Below, piece by piece: positions 40,294 through 48,684 of a stretch of 64,000 nt of DNA (its first letter is position 1; every line of letters begins with the position of its first letter). The notes under the pieces were generated by a model. That model was not told the DNA's origin, ran no database searches, and saw nothing but the letters and a program-made list of their open reading frames with translations. The DNA is taken from positions 124,001-188,000 of the forward strand of contig NZ_JPRF03000032.1 in NCBI RefSeq assembly GCF_001188955.3, in the 5' to 3' direction. Position numbers and translations under genes: made by a program. This DNA is from Kitasatospora aureofaciens. GTDB lineage: Bacteria > Actinomycetota > Actinomycetes > Streptomycetales > Streptomycetaceae.

Positions 40294-41083
40294 GGCGACG
40301 GATCTCCCCACGCAGTTCTTCGGTGATCTCGATGGACAGGTCGGCGACGCCGGAGGACTCGATGCGGCGCGGCTGCGGCAGGTCGATCCGCCACTCGCGG
40401 GCGACCCGGCCGGGCCGGGAGGAGAGCAGGACGACGCGCTGGGCCAGGCGCACGGCCTCGCGCACATTGTGGGTGACGAACAGGACGGACAGCTGCCGCT
40501 CGGCCCAGATCCGGGTGATCTCGTCGTGCAGCACGTCGCGGGTGATGGCGTCGAGCGCGGCGAACGGCTCGTCCATCAGCAGCACCTTGCTGCCCTGGGC
40601 GAGGGCGCGGGCCATCGCCACGCGCTGGCGCATGCCGCCGGACAGCTCGTGCACCCGCTTTCCGTAGGCGCCGCCCAGCCGGACCAGTTCGAGCAGCCGC
40701 TCGGCCTCGGCGCGGCGCTCGGGGCGGGGGACACCGGCCAGCTTGAGGGCCAGCTCGATGTTCTTCCCGGCGGTGAGCCAGGGGAACAGGGCGTGCTCCT
40801 GGAACATCAGGGCGGGCCGGCCGCCGGGGACCTCGATGCTGCCGCGGCTGGGCTTGTCGAGGCCGGCGACCAGGTTGAGCAGGGTGGACTTGCCGCAGCC
40901 CGAGGCGCCGAGCAGGGTGACGAACTCGCCGGGCGCGACGTCGAGGGTGATGTCGTCCAGCACGTGGGTCTGGGCGCCCGGGCGGCCGAAGGACTTGTGC
41001 ACGTGCGAGATCCGGACGGCGGGCGCGCCGCCGTCGCTGTCGAGGACGGGGGCGTCGGCCTCGGTGGTCAGTGCCGGGGTCAT
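40280..41083 (-). CDS. ABC transporter ATPase, sulfonate/taurine type
   Basis: This 267-residue ATPase has Walker A LLGASGCGKSTLLNLVAGLD, Q loop LMFQEHALFPWLT, signature HELSGGMRQRVAMARALAQG, Walker B VLLMDEPFAALDA and a switch FVTHNVREAV. It powers the adjacent permease. AGGAGG precedes ATG 41083. It follows the substrate-binding protein after 170 bases that contain short GGCGCTACT repeats and a GGGGGC hairpin, a point where transcription could be lowered. Confidence 0.93.
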   Translation of the reverse strand: MTPALTTEADAPVLDSDGGAPAVRISHVHKSFGRPGAQTHVLDDITLDVAPGEFVTLLGASGCGKSTLLNLVAGLDKPSRGSIEVPGGRPALMFQEHALFPWLTAGKNIELALKLAGVPRPERRAEAERLLELVRLGGAYGKRVHELSGGMRQRVAMARALAQGSKVLLMDEPFAALDAITRDVLHDEITRIWAERQLSVLFVTHNVREAVRLAQRVVLLSSRPGRVAREWRIDLPQPRRIESSGVADLSIEITEELRGEIRRHVQH

Positions 41084-41253
41084 CGGGGACCTCCTGCTGA
41101 GTGATCTGGCAAAGGGCTGCGAAGCGGGGGCAGGGGTCCGGCCCCCGCCCGTCCCGGTGGGCATCGATCGGGGATCGACCGGGCGGGCGGGGACCGGACC
41201 GCGGATTCTGGGGCGGACTTCCGTACGGCTGGCGCTACTCGCGCCGGTCGGCG

Positions 41254-42417
41254 CTACTTGGCGCCGAGTCCGGCGTCCGCCACGGGCGCCTGGCCCTTGG
41301 CCGCGAGGACCTTGTTCAGCAGGGTGAGGTCGTAGATGCCGTTGAGGTTGGGCTTCTTGAGGAGCCCGGCGGTCACGGCGTGGTCGGCCTCGGCCTGCAG
41401 GGTGCCGGCCAGCGGGTCGTCCAGGAAGTCGATGTCGGCCCAGGCCGGGTCGAGGACGGCCGGCTCCAGGGCGTTGCCGGCCTCCTTCTTGATCGCCTCG
41501 TTGGCGTCGGCCTTGGCCTTTTCGGGGTTGGCCTTGATGAAGGCGTTGGTGTTCACCGAGCCGCGCAGCACGGCCTCGACCACGTCCGGGTGCTCCTTGA
41601 GGAACTTCTGCGAGACGATGAGGTTGGTGATCACGAACTTCTTGTCCGGCCAGACGTCCTTCTCGTTGAGCAGGACCTTCGCGCCGAGGGTGACCAGCTT
41701 GGAGGCGGTGGGCTCGGGCACCCAGGCGCCGTCGACGGAGCCCTGCCGGTAGGCGTCGGGGGTGACCTTGTTGTCGGTGCGCACCACCGAGACGTCGCCC
41801 GCGCCGGACGCCGCGTCCACCTTGAAGCCCTTGCCCGCCAGGTAGTTGAGCAGGGCCACGTCCTGGGTGTTGCCCAGCTGCGGGGTGGCGATCTTCTTGC
41901 CCCTGAGGTCGTCCAGCGAGGAGATCTTCTCCGGGTTGACCACCAGCTTGACCCCGCCGGAGGCCGAACCGCCGATGATCTTGAGGGACTTGCCGTCGGA
42001 CTTGGTGTAGCCGTTGATCGCGGGGGAGGGGCCGATCCAGCCGATGTCGATGGAGCCGGCGTTGAGCGCCTCGATCTCGGCCGGGCCCGCGTTGAAGACC
42101 TGGGTCTTGATCTGGGTGGCGCCCAACTCCTTCTGGAGGATGCCCTCCTGGAGGCCGACCAGGGCGGTGCCGTGGGTCAGGTTGGCGAAGTAGCCGATCT
42201 TCACCGTGGGGGAGGACAGCTTGGCGCCCGAGGCGCCGGTCGCGGCGGCGGTGTCGGCCGAGCCGCCGGAGCCGCTGTCGGCGGCCTTGGAGCCGTAGCT
42301 GCAGGCCGACAGCAGGGCGACGGCGGTCAGGCCGGCGAGGGCGGCCGCGGCGGAGCGTCTGATCCGCCCGGCGTTGGGGCGGACGAAGGCATGGGAGGAG
42401 GCCGGGCTGGGTGCCAT
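41254..42417 (-). CDS. ABC transporter substrate-binding lipoprotein
   Basis: This 387-residue solute-binding lipoprotein of the SsuA/TauA/NrtA fold has the lipobox VALLSAC (about residue 39) and the mature start VKIGYFANLTHGTALVGLQE. Signature segments include AGPAEIEALNAGSIDIGWIG, GVKLVVNPEKISSLDDLRGK and VDGAWVPEPTASKLVTLGAK. It delivers a sulfur compound to the permease. ATG 42417 has AGGA upstream; the longer frame to 42570 would precede the signal peptide. An intergenic terminator hairpin at 42539-42561 suggests the importer also has its own promoter. Confidence 0.92.
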   Translation of the reverse strand: MAPSPASSHAFVRPNAGRIRRSAAAALAGLTAVALLSACSYGSKAADSGSGGSADTAAATGASGAKLSSPTVKIGYFANLTHGTALVGLQEGILQKELGATQIKTQVFNAGPAEIEALNAGSIDIGWIGPSPAINGYTKSDGKSLKIIGGSASGGVKLVVNPEKISSLDDLRGKKIATPQLGNTQDVALLNYLAGKGFKVDAASGAGDVSVVRTDNKVTPDAYRQGSVDGAWVPEPTASKLVTLGAKVLLNEKDVWPDKKFVITNLIVSQKFLKEHPDVVEAVLRGSVNTNAFIKANPEKAKADANEAIKKEAGNALEPAVLDPAWADIDFLDDPLAGTLQAEADHAVTAGLLKKPNLNGIYDLTLLNKVLAAKGQAPVADAGLGAK

Positions 42418-42538
42418 GGTGGTGGGTCCTGTTCGCGGACGGACCGTCGGAAAGCGGTCCCGGGTGGTCTGTTGGAAGTGGTGTGCGCGGCACGTCGGTG
42501 CCGGGGCAGGCCGGGCTGCGGTGGGGACGCGGCCCGGT

Positions 42539-42561
42539 GACGGGGCGTGCTCAGCCCCGTC
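42539..42561 (-). terminator. Hairpin after cysN-coupled short gene
   Basis: GACGGGGC (42539-42546) and GCCCCGTC (42554-42561) form an 8-bp stem around a seven-base loop. It lies across the stop of the short coupled reading frame and may partly end the cys transcript before the transporter genes. Confidence 0.5.
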
Positions 42562-42661
42562 GGCCCACACATCGGGTCAGGCCGCCCTGGCCGCTGCCGA
42601 GGACGCCGCTGCCGATGCGGCCGCCTTCCTTGTCCATGCCCGAGAACGCCTCGCTGGGCAT
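42551..42661 (-). CDS. Short frame coupled to cysN
   Basis: A 36-codon frame begins at ATG 42661, whose A is the last base of the cysN TGA (TGATG). It encodes a Gly-rich peptide (MPSEAFSGMDKEGGRIGSGV...) with one Cys and ends at the terminator hairpin. It may be a real small protein or only a consequence of coupling. No homologue is known to me. Confidence 0.35.
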   Translation of the reverse strand: MPSEAFSGMDKEGGRIGSGVLGSGQGGLTRCVGRRG

Positions 42662-43989
42662 CAGACCCAGTCCTCCTCTTCGGATGCGCCGGGAGCGTCG
42701 TCGCCGTGTACGGCCTCGAAGGCCTCGCCCGCCATGCCGGCGGTGAGGGTGGTGCCGTCGGCCGGGTCGATCAGCAGGAACGAGCCGGTGCGGCGGTTGT
42801 CGGTGTAGTCGTCGAGGGCCAGCGGTTCGGCGGTGCGCAGCTTCACGTGGCCGATGTCGTTGACGTTCAGCCCCTCGGCGCCGGAACGCCGCTGGAGCGT
42901 GTCGATGTCGATCCGGTAGGAGATCTCCTTGACCAGCGCGCGCACGGTGCGGGTGGTGTGCTTGAGCAGCACCTTGTCCCCGGCGCGCAGCGGCCGCTCG
43001 TTGAGGTGGCTGACGGTCGCCACGATGTCCTTGGTGGGGACGGGCGCGGCCCCGGCGGCGATCAGGTCGCCGCGGGAGATGTCGAGGTCGTCGGCGAGCC
43101 GGACGGTGACCGACTGCGGCGCCCAGGCGATGTCGCTCTCGCGGCCGAGGGCGTCGATCCCGGCGACGGTGGTGGTCAGGCCGGAGGGCAGCACGGTGAC
43201 GGCGTCGCCGACCCGCAGCACCCCGGAGGCCAACTGGCCCGCGTAGCCGCGGTAGTCGGGGTGCTCCTCGGTCTGCGGGCGGATCACGTACTGGACGGGG
43301 AAGCGGGCGGGCTCCCGGCTCGGGTCGCTGCCGACCGGGACGGTCTCCAGGTGCTCCAGCAGGGTCGGGCCGCCGTACCAGTCCATGTGGGCGGACGGTT
43401 CGACGACGTTGTCCCCGGCGAGGGCCGAGATCGGGACGGCGAGGACGTCCTTGACGCCGAGGGAGGCGGCGTAGGCGCTGAACTCCTCGGCGATGGCGGC
43501 GAAGACGGGCTCGGCGTAGTCGACCAGGTCCATCTTGTTGACGGCCAGCACGACGTGCGGCACCCGCAGCAGGGCGGCGACGGCCGCGTGCCGGCGGGTC
43601 TGCTCGACCACGCCGTTGCGGGCGTCGACCAGGACGACGGCGAGCTCGGCGGTGGAGGCGCCGGTCACCATGTTGCGGGTGTACTGCACGTGCCCGGGGG
43701 TGTCGGCGAGGATGAACCGCCGCCGGGGGGTGGCGAAGTAGCGGTAGGCGACGTCGATGGTGATGCCCTGCTCGCGCTCGGCGCGCAGGCCGTCGGTGAG
43801 CAGCGCGAGGTCGGGCGCCTCCTGGCCGCGGCCCAGGGAGACGCGCTCGACGGCCTCCAGCTGGTCGGCGAGCACCGACTTGGAGTCGTGCAGCAGCCGG
43901 CCGACCAGGGTGGACTTGCCGTCGTCGACGGAGCCGGCGGTGGCGAAGCGCAGCAGGGAGGTGGCGCTGGTCTCGATGGTCGTGCTCAT
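42661..43989 (-). CDS. cysN: Sulfate adenylyltransferase subunit 1 (GTPase)
   Basis: This 442-residue GTPase subunit uses GTP hydrolysis to drive ATP sulfurylase. It has G1 AGSVDDGKST (about residue 20), G2/G3 region EREQGITIDVAYRYF and ADTPGHVQYTRNMVTGASTA, G4 AVNKMDLVDYAE and an EF-Tu-like barrel. The start ATG 43989 shares one base with the cysD stop (TAATG), a tight translational coupling. The acidic tail EEEDWV is normal. With CysD it makes APS from sulfate and ATP. Confidence 0.96.
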   Translation of the reverse strand: MSTTIETSATSLLRFATAGSVDDGKSTLVGRLLHDSKSVLADQLEAVERVSLGRGQEAPDLALLTDGLRAEREQGITIDVAYRYFATPRRRFILADTPGHVQYTRNMVTGASTAELAVVLVDARNGVVEQTRRHAAVAALLRVPHVVLAVNKMDLVDYAEPVFAAIAEEFSAYAASLGVKDVLAVPISALAGDNVVEPSAHMDWYGGPTLLEHLETVPVGSDPSREPARFPVQYVIRPQTEEHPDYRGYAGQLASGVLRVGDAVTVLPSGLTTTVAGIDALGRESDIAWAPQSVTVRLADDLDISRGDLIAAGAAPVPTKDIVATVSHLNERPLRAGDKVLLKHTTRTVRALVKEISYRIDIDTLQRRSGAEGLNVNDIGHVKLRTAEPLALDDYTDNRRTGSFLLIDPADGTTLTAGMAGEAFEAVHGDDAPGASEEEDWV

Positions 43990-44927
43990 TAGAAGTACCC
44001 CTCGCGCTTGCGGTCTTCCATCGCGGCCTCGGACAGCTTGTCGTCGGCGCGGGTGGCGCCGCGCTCGGTGAGGCGGCTGGCGGCGATCTCGGCGATCACG
44101 GCCTCGATGGTGGTGGCGTCGGAGTCGACAGCGCCGGTGCAGGACATGTCGCCGACGGTGCGGTAGCGGACCAGCCGCCGCTCGACGGGCTCGCTGTCCT
44201 TGGGGCCGCCCCACTCGCCGGCGGTCAGCCACATGCCGCCCCGGGAGAAGACGTCCCGCTCGTGCGCGTAGTAGATCTCCGGCAGCTCGATGCCCTCGCG
44301 CTCGATGTACTGCCAGACGTCCAGCTCGGTCCAGTTGGACAGCGGGAAGACCCGGACGTGCTCGCCGACCGCGTGCCGGCCGTTGTACAGCGACCACAGC
44401 TCGGGGCGCTGGCGACGCGGGTCCCAGGCGCCGAACTCGTCGCGCAGCGAGAAGACGCGCTCCTTGGCGCGGGCCTTCTCCTCGTCCCGGCGGCCGCCGC
44501 CGAACACGGCGTCGAAGCGGTTCTGCTCGATGGCGTCGAGCAGCGGGACGGTCTGCAGCGGGTTGCGGGTGCCGTCGGGGCGCTCGCGCAGCACGCCGCG
44601 GTCGATGAAGTCCTGGACGTGGGCGACGTGCAGGCGCAGGTTGTGCTCGGCCACGACGCGGTCGCGGTAGGCGAGCACCTCGGGGAAGTTGTGCCCGGTG
44701 TCGACGTGCAGCAGCGAGAAGGGGACGGCGGCGGGCGCGAAGGCCTTGAGCGCCAGGTGCAGCATCAGGATGGAGTCCTTGCCGCCGGAGAACAGGATCA
44801 CCGGGCGCTCGAACTCCCCCGCGACCTCGCGGAAGATGTGCACCGACTCGGCCTCCAGCGCGTCCAGGTGGGACAACGCGTACGGAGTGTCGTCGGTGCG
44901 GACCGGACTGTCGGTCGCGGTGGTCAT
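43989..44927 (-). CDS. cysD: Sulfate adenylyltransferase subunit 2
   Basis: This 312-residue catalytic subunit of ATP sulfurylase is of the PP-loop type. The PP motif is FSGGKDSILMLHLALKA (about residues 46-62), followed by LLHVDTGHNFPEVLAYRD, FGGGRRDEEKARAKERVFSL and the C-terminal DRKREGYF. It adenylates sulfate to APS together with CysN. It overlaps cysC by four bases and cysN by one base. Confidence 0.97.
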   Translation of the reverse strand: MTTATDSPVRTDDTPYALSHLDALEAESVHIFREVAGEFERPVILFSGGKDSILMLHLALKAFAPAAVPFSLLHVDTGHNFPEVLAYRDRVVAEHNLRLHVAHVQDFIDRGVLRERPDGTRNPLQTVPLLDAIEQNRFDAVFGGGRRDEEKARAKERVFSLRDEFGAWDPRRQRPELWSLYNGRHAVGEHVRVFPLSNWTELDVWQYIEREGIELPEIYYAHERDVFSRGGMWLTAGEWGGPKDSEPVERRLVRYRTVGDMSCTGAVDSDATTIEAVIAEIAASRLTERGATRADDKLSEAAMEDRKREGYF

Positions 44928-45520
44928 GCCAGGCCCCTCTCGGTCAGGAAGGCGTGCAGCTCGGCGGCGGAGTCGGCCACCTCGCGGCCCTGCGTCTGGA
45001 TCCGCAGCTCCGGGTTCTCCGGAGCCTCGTACGGGTCGTCGACGCCGGTCAGGCCCGAGATCTCACCGGCGGCCTGCTTGGCGTACAGGCCCTTGACGTC
45101 CCGTTCGGCGCACAGCTCGACCGGGGTGGCGACGTGGATCTCCAGGAACTCGGTGCCCGCCGCCGCGTGCCGCTCGCGCACGGCGGCGCGGGAGCCGGCG
45201 AACGGGGCGATCACCGGGGCGAGCACCTTGACGCCGTTGGCGGCGAGCTTCTCGGCGACGAAGCCGATCCGGGTGACGTTGGTGTGCCGGTCCTCGCGGG
45301 AGAAGCCGAGGCCCTTGGAGAGGAACTCGCGGATCTCGTCGCCGTCCAGGACCTCGACCTTGTGGCCCTCGGCGCGCAGCCGCTCGGCCAGTGCGAAGGC
45401 CAGGGTGGTCTTGCCCGCGCTCGGCAGCCCGGTCAGCCACACGGTGGCGCCGCGCTCGCAGGGGGCGGCCGCGCGGGCCGCCTCTGCGGCTCCGTCGGCT
45501 ACCGAAGTGTCAGCTGTCAC
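44924..45520 (-). CDS. cysC: Adenylylsulfate kinase
   Basis: This 198-residue kinase phosphorylates APS to PAPS. The P-loop is TGLPSAGKTTLAFALAERL (about residues 30-48), followed by LDGDEIREFLSKGLGFSRED, RIGFVAEKLAANGVKVL and the APS-binding VKGLYAKQAAGEI. It starts 35 bases after cysH and overlaps the start of cysD by four bases. An APS-type CysH next to a kinase leaves open which substrate is reduced. Confidence 0.95.
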   Translation of the reverse strand: MTADTSVADGAAEAARAAAPCERGATVWLTGLPSAGKTTLAFALAERLRAEGHKVEVLDGDEIREFLSKGLGFSREDRHTNVTRIGFVAEKLAANGVKVLAPVIAPFAGSRAAVRERHAAAGTEFLEIHVATPVELCAERDVKGLYAKQAAGEISGLTGVDDPYEAPENPELRIQTQGREVADSAAELHAFLTERGLA

Positions 45521-45555
45521 GGTTCTTTCCTAACGCGAGAGTGGTGATGGAATCG

Positions 45556-46257
45556 TCAGAGGTGGATGCCGCACTCGGTCTTGCCGGAACCGGACCAGCG
45601 GCCGGCCCGGGCGTCCTCACCCTCGCCCGGCTTACGGGTGCAGGACAGCGGCGAGCAGCCGATCGAGGTGTAGCCCTCCCACAGCAGGGGGTTGAGCAGC
45701 ACGCCGTTGGCGGCGACGTAGGCGTCCACGTCCTCCTGCGTCCACCGGGCGATCGGGGCGATCTTGACCTTGCGGCGCTTCGGGTCCCAGGCGACCACCG
45801 GGGTGTTCGCCCGGGTCGGGGACTCGTCGCGGCGCAGCCCGGTGGCCCAGGCGTCGTAGCCGCCGAGGCCGCGGTCCAGCGGCTCGACCTTGCGCAGCGA
45901 GCAGCACAGGTCCGGGTCGCGGTCGTGCAGGTTCGGGCCGTACTCGGCGTCCTGCTCTGCGACGGTCCTCAGCGGGGTGAGCGTGATGACGTTGACCGGC
46001 ATGGTCGCCGCCACCGCGTCCCGGGTGCCGATGGTCTCCGCGAAGTGGTAGCCGGTGTCCAGGAACACCACGTCCACGCCGGGGAACACCGACGCGGCGA
46101 GGTGGGCGACCACCGCGTCCTCCATCGAGGAGGTGACGCAGAACCGCTTGCCGAAGGTGTCGGCGGCCCAGCGCAGGACCTCCTGCGGCGTGGCCTCCTC
46201 CAGGTCGCGGCCGGCCCGGACGGCGATCGCCTCGTAGTCAGTCGCGGTGCTGCTCAT
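45556..46257 (-). CDS. cysH: APS/PAPS reductase with unusual cysteine spacing
   Basis: This 233-residue reductase forms sulfite from APS or PAPS. The N-terminal PP-like fold includes FCVTSSMEDAVVAHLAA and VVFLDTGYHFAETIGTRD, then DLCCSLRKVEPLDRGLGGYD and the catalytic KTECGIHL tail. The presence of the CC pair and a second cysteine pair is the sign of an iron-sulphur APS reductase. The second pair is spaced C-x4-C (GCSPLSCTRK), whereas the usual form is C-x2-C. The gene starts inside the small zinc-ribbon gene. Confidence 0.93.
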   Translation of the reverse strand: MSSTATDYEAIAVRAGRDLEEATPQEVLRWAADTFGKRFCVTSSMEDAVVAHLAASVFPGVDVVFLDTGYHFAETIGTRDAVAATMPVNVITLTPLRTVAEQDAEYGPNLHDRDPDLCCSLRKVEPLDRGLGGYDAWATGLRRDESPTRANTPVVAWDPKRRKVKIAPIARWTQEDVDAYVAANGVLLNPLLWEGYTSIGCSPLSCTRKPGEGEDARAGRWSGSGKTECGIHL

Positions 46258-46417
46258 GGGACGTACCCCCGTTGGTCGGTGACAGCAGGCCGAGGAACTT
46301 CAGCTGGAAGGCGCGGCGGCACCCGTGGCACTCCCAGGCGCCGTGGCCGGCCTCGGACGGGCGCAGGTCCTCGTCCCCGCAGTACGGGCAGAAGAACGGC
46401 GCCGCTCGCTCACTCAT
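46238..46417 (-). CDS. Small zinc-ribbon protein of sulfur operon
   Basis: This 59-residue protein has the four-cysteine zinc ribbon FFCPYCGDEDLRP and WECHGCRRAFQLKFLGL. ATG 46417 follows the sulfite reductase gene by 72 bases, and the gene overlaps cysH by 20 bases, so it belongs to the operon. Similar small proteins occur between sir and cysH in other streptomycetes as far as I recall. Its task (metal handling, regulation or cofactor delivery) is unknown. Confidence 0.75.
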   Translation of the reverse strand: MSERAAPFFCPYCGDEDLRPSEAGHGAWECHGCRRAFQLKFLGLLSPTNGGTSHEQHRD

Positions 46418-46424
46418 CGCCCAC

Positions 46425-46488
46425 CTCGCTCCGCTCGGCGTTCGCTTCGCGAACACGCACTGCCCTTTCGGTTCGCTCGCTCCGCTCG
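46425..46488. repeat. CTCGCTCCGCTCG repeats and hairpin
   Basis: Direct 13-mers CTCGCTCCGCTCG occur at 46425-46437 and 46476-46488. Between them, GTTCGC (46440-46445) and GCGAAC (46449-46454) form a small hairpin. The element lies between sir and the zinc-ribbon gene and could trim or stabilise the mRNA. Confidence 0.6.
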
Positions 46489-46489
46489 C

Positions 46490-48214
46490 TCACGACAACT
46501 GTTCCTCGGTGGCGCGGGCCGTCCACTGGGCGAAGCGCTCGCCCTCGGTGCGGTCGGCCTGGTAGCGGGTCAGCAGGCGCTCGACGTAGTCGGGCAGGCC
46601 GGCGCTGGTGACCTTGAGGCCGCGGACCTTGCGGCCGAAGCCGGCCTCCAGGCCGAGCGCGCCGCCCAGGTGCACCTGGTAGCCCTCGACCTGGTTGCCG
46701 TGCTCGTCGGTGACGAGCTGGCCCTTGAGGCCGATGTCGGCGACCTGGATGCGGGCGCAGGCGTTCGGGCAGCCGTTGATGTTGATGGTCAGCGGTTCGG
46801 CGAAGTCCGGGAGGCGCTGTTCGAGTTCGTCGATCAGGGAGCGGCCGCGCTCCTTGGTCTCGACGATGGCGAGCTTGCAGTACTCGATGCCGGTGCAGGC
46901 CATGGTGCCGCGGCGGAACGGCGAGGGGCTGACCCGCAGGTCGAGCGACTCCAGGCCGGCCACCACCGACTCGACGTGCTCCTCGGCGACGTCGAGGATC
47001 AGCATCTTCTGCTCGGTGGTGGTGCGCACCCGGTCGCTGCCGTGGGCGGCGGCGAGGTCGGCGATCCGGCCGAGCAGCTTGCCGTCGACCCGGCCGACGC
47101 GCGGGGCGAAGCCGATGTAGTAGCGGCCGTCCTGCTGCTGGTGGACACCGACGTGGTCGCGCCAGCGGGCGACGGGCTCGGCTGGCGCCGGGCCGTCGAT
47201 CAGGCGGGCCTTCAGGTACTCGTCCTCCAGCATCTGGCGGAACTTCTCCACGCCCCAGTCCGCGACCAGGAACTTCAGCCGGGCGCGGTTGCGCAGGCGC
47301 CGGTAGCCGTAGTCGCGGAAGATGCTGATCACACCGCCGAAGACGTCCGGCACCTGCTCCAGCGGGACCCAGGCGCCCAGCCGCACGCCCAGCTTGGGGT
47401 TGGTGGACAGGCCGCCGCCGACCCAGAGGTCGAAGCCCGGGCCGTGCTCGGGGTGGACCACACCGACGAAGGAGACGTCGTTGATCTCGTGCGCGACGTC
47501 CAGCAGCGGGGAGCCGGAGATGGCGGCCTTGAACTTGCGCGGCAGGTTGGAGAACTCCGGGTTGCCGATGAAGCGGCGCTGGATCTCCTCGATCGCCGGG
47601 GTGCCGTCGATGATCTCGTCCCGGGCGACGCCGGCCACCGGGGAGCCCAGGATGGCGCGCGGGGTGTCGCCGCAGGCCTCGGTGGTGGACAGGCCGACGG
47701 CCTCCAGCTTCTGCCAGATCGCCGGGACGTCCTCGATCCGGATCCAGTGGAACTGGATGTTCTGCCGGTCGGTCAGGTCGGCGGTGCCCCGGGCGTACTG
47801 CTCGGAGACCTCGGCGACGGCGCGCAGCTGGGGGACCGTCAGCCGTCCGCCGTCGATGCGCACGCGCATCATGAAGTACTCGGCGTCCAGCTCGTGCGGG
47901 TCCAGGATCGCGGTCTTGCCGCCGTCGATGCCCTCCTTGCGCTGGGTGTAGAGCCCCCACCAGCGCATCCGGCCGCGCAGGTCGGCCGGGTCGATCGAGT
48001 CGAAGCCGCGGTGCGCGTAGATCGTCTCAATGCGTGTCCGCACATTGAGACCGTCGTCGTCCTTCTTGATCTGCTCGTTGGCGTTCAGGGGGGTGTAGTG
48101 GCCCATGCCCCACTGGCCCTCGCCGCGATGGCGGGTCACCTTGCGCGCTGCGGCGGGGCGGCGCGCGGCGGTGCGGTCGGCCGTGGGCTCGACGGTCTCG
48201 GGAGAGGTGGCCAT
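46490..48214 (-). CDS. sir: Ferredoxin-dependent sulfite reductase
   Basis: This 574-residue siroheme/[4Fe-4S] reductase of the NirA/Sir type makes sulfide from sulfite with six electrons from ferredoxin. Landmarks are RGRMRWWGLYTQRKEGIDGG, the siroheme-contacting TDRQNIQFHWIRIEDVP, and the cluster cysteines in ACTGIEYCKLAIVETK (C-x5-C) and NINGCPNACARIQ (C-x3-C). An Arg-rich disordered N-tail of about 30 residues precedes. It is the first enzyme gene of the operon, behind a leader peptide. Nitrite reductase is the main alternative, but the cys neighbours decide for sulfite. Confidence 0.96.
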   Translation of the reverse strand: MATSPETVEPTADRTAARRPAAARKVTRHRGEGQWGMGHYTPLNANEQIKKDDDGLNVRTRIETIYAHRGFDSIDPADLRGRMRWWGLYTQRKEGIDGGKTAILDPHELDAEYFMMRVRIDGGRLTVPQLRAVAEVSEQYARGTADLTDRQNIQFHWIRIEDVPAIWQKLEAVGLSTTEACGDTPRAILGSPVAGVARDEIIDGTPAIEEIQRRFIGNPEFSNLPRKFKAAISGSPLLDVAHEINDVSFVGVVHPEHGPGFDLWVGGGLSTNPKLGVRLGAWVPLEQVPDVFGGVISIFRDYGYRRLRNRARLKFLVADWGVEKFRQMLEDEYLKARLIDGPAPAEPVARWRDHVGVHQQQDGRYYIGFAPRVGRVDGKLLGRIADLAAAHGSDRVRTTTEQKMLILDVAEEHVESVVAGLESLDLRVSPSPFRRGTMACTGIEYCKLAIVETKERGRSLIDELEQRLPDFAEPLTININGCPNACARIQVADIGLKGQLVTDEHGNQVEGYQVHLGGALGLEAGFGRKVRGLKVTSAGLPDYVERLLTRYQADRTEGERFAQWTARATEEQLS

Positions 48215-48287
48215 GCTGAAGTCCTTCGGGGCAGGTGGCGCTGACGCAGGGTGGGTCGCGGAGCGTGCTCGGCCCTGCGGCGCTGCT

Positions 48288-48420
48288 GTGACCTGCGGGT
48301 TTCTCAGGTTCCGGGAGAGCAGTGGCCGGGCCGGGCGGGCGCCTGCGCATCCGTTGGTGCGGGGATGGCGGTGGGTCGGCGCCGGGTGCGGTGGTGCGGC
48401 GGGGTGGCGGCTCAGGTCAC
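48288..48420 (-). promoter_or_regulatory. Leader attenuation region of sulfur operon
   Basis: The 197 bases between the leader peptide stop and sir contain GTGACCTG (plus strand 48288-48295), the exact partner of CAGGTCAC at 48413-48420, which spans the leader stop codon. Pairing of the two would depend on ribosome position on the leader. This suggests translation-controlled folding that senses charged tRNA-Cys. Confidence 0.5.
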
Positions 48421-48495
48421 CGGACAGATGGCGCTGGACACGCGAAGGAGATCGACGTGGAGTCGACCTACTAGGGTGGTTCCGGCGCTAGGCAT
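48412..48495 (-). CDS. Putative Cys-sensing leader peptide
   Basis: This 27-codon frame upstream of sir runs from ATG 48495 to TGA at 48412. Its C-terminal part RLHVDLLRVSSAICPVT matches the RxHVDLxRxSSAxCP signature of streptomycete leader peptides that precede sulfur genes. One Cys codon (TGT) stands four codons from the stop. There is no ribosome-binding site, so translation may start near the 5' end of the transcript. Stalling at Cys would be expected to free the sir leader structure. Confidence 0.8.
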   Translation of the reverse strand: MPSAGTTLVGRLHVDLLRVSSAICPVT

Positions 48496-48684
48496 GGCAA
48501 GAGATTCGCACGGCCCGGGACTCCCGGTCCACTAACATCCGGATGCTGGACGCTGTGGTTTCGAGATGTGGGACGGTCGGGCGTTCCCGCCGCTCCCCGC
48601 CGGGCGCCCTTACCTGCGGTGCGCACGCGCCCGTACCCCTGGGGGAGATCAACCGGAGCGTCCCGGCCCGATACCGTTAGCGCT

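Noticed and set aside
48027..48350. A 107-codon frame overlapping the sir start
   Set aside because: It is Arg/Pro-rich, out of frame with sir and covers the presumed attenuator, so it is not taken as a gene.
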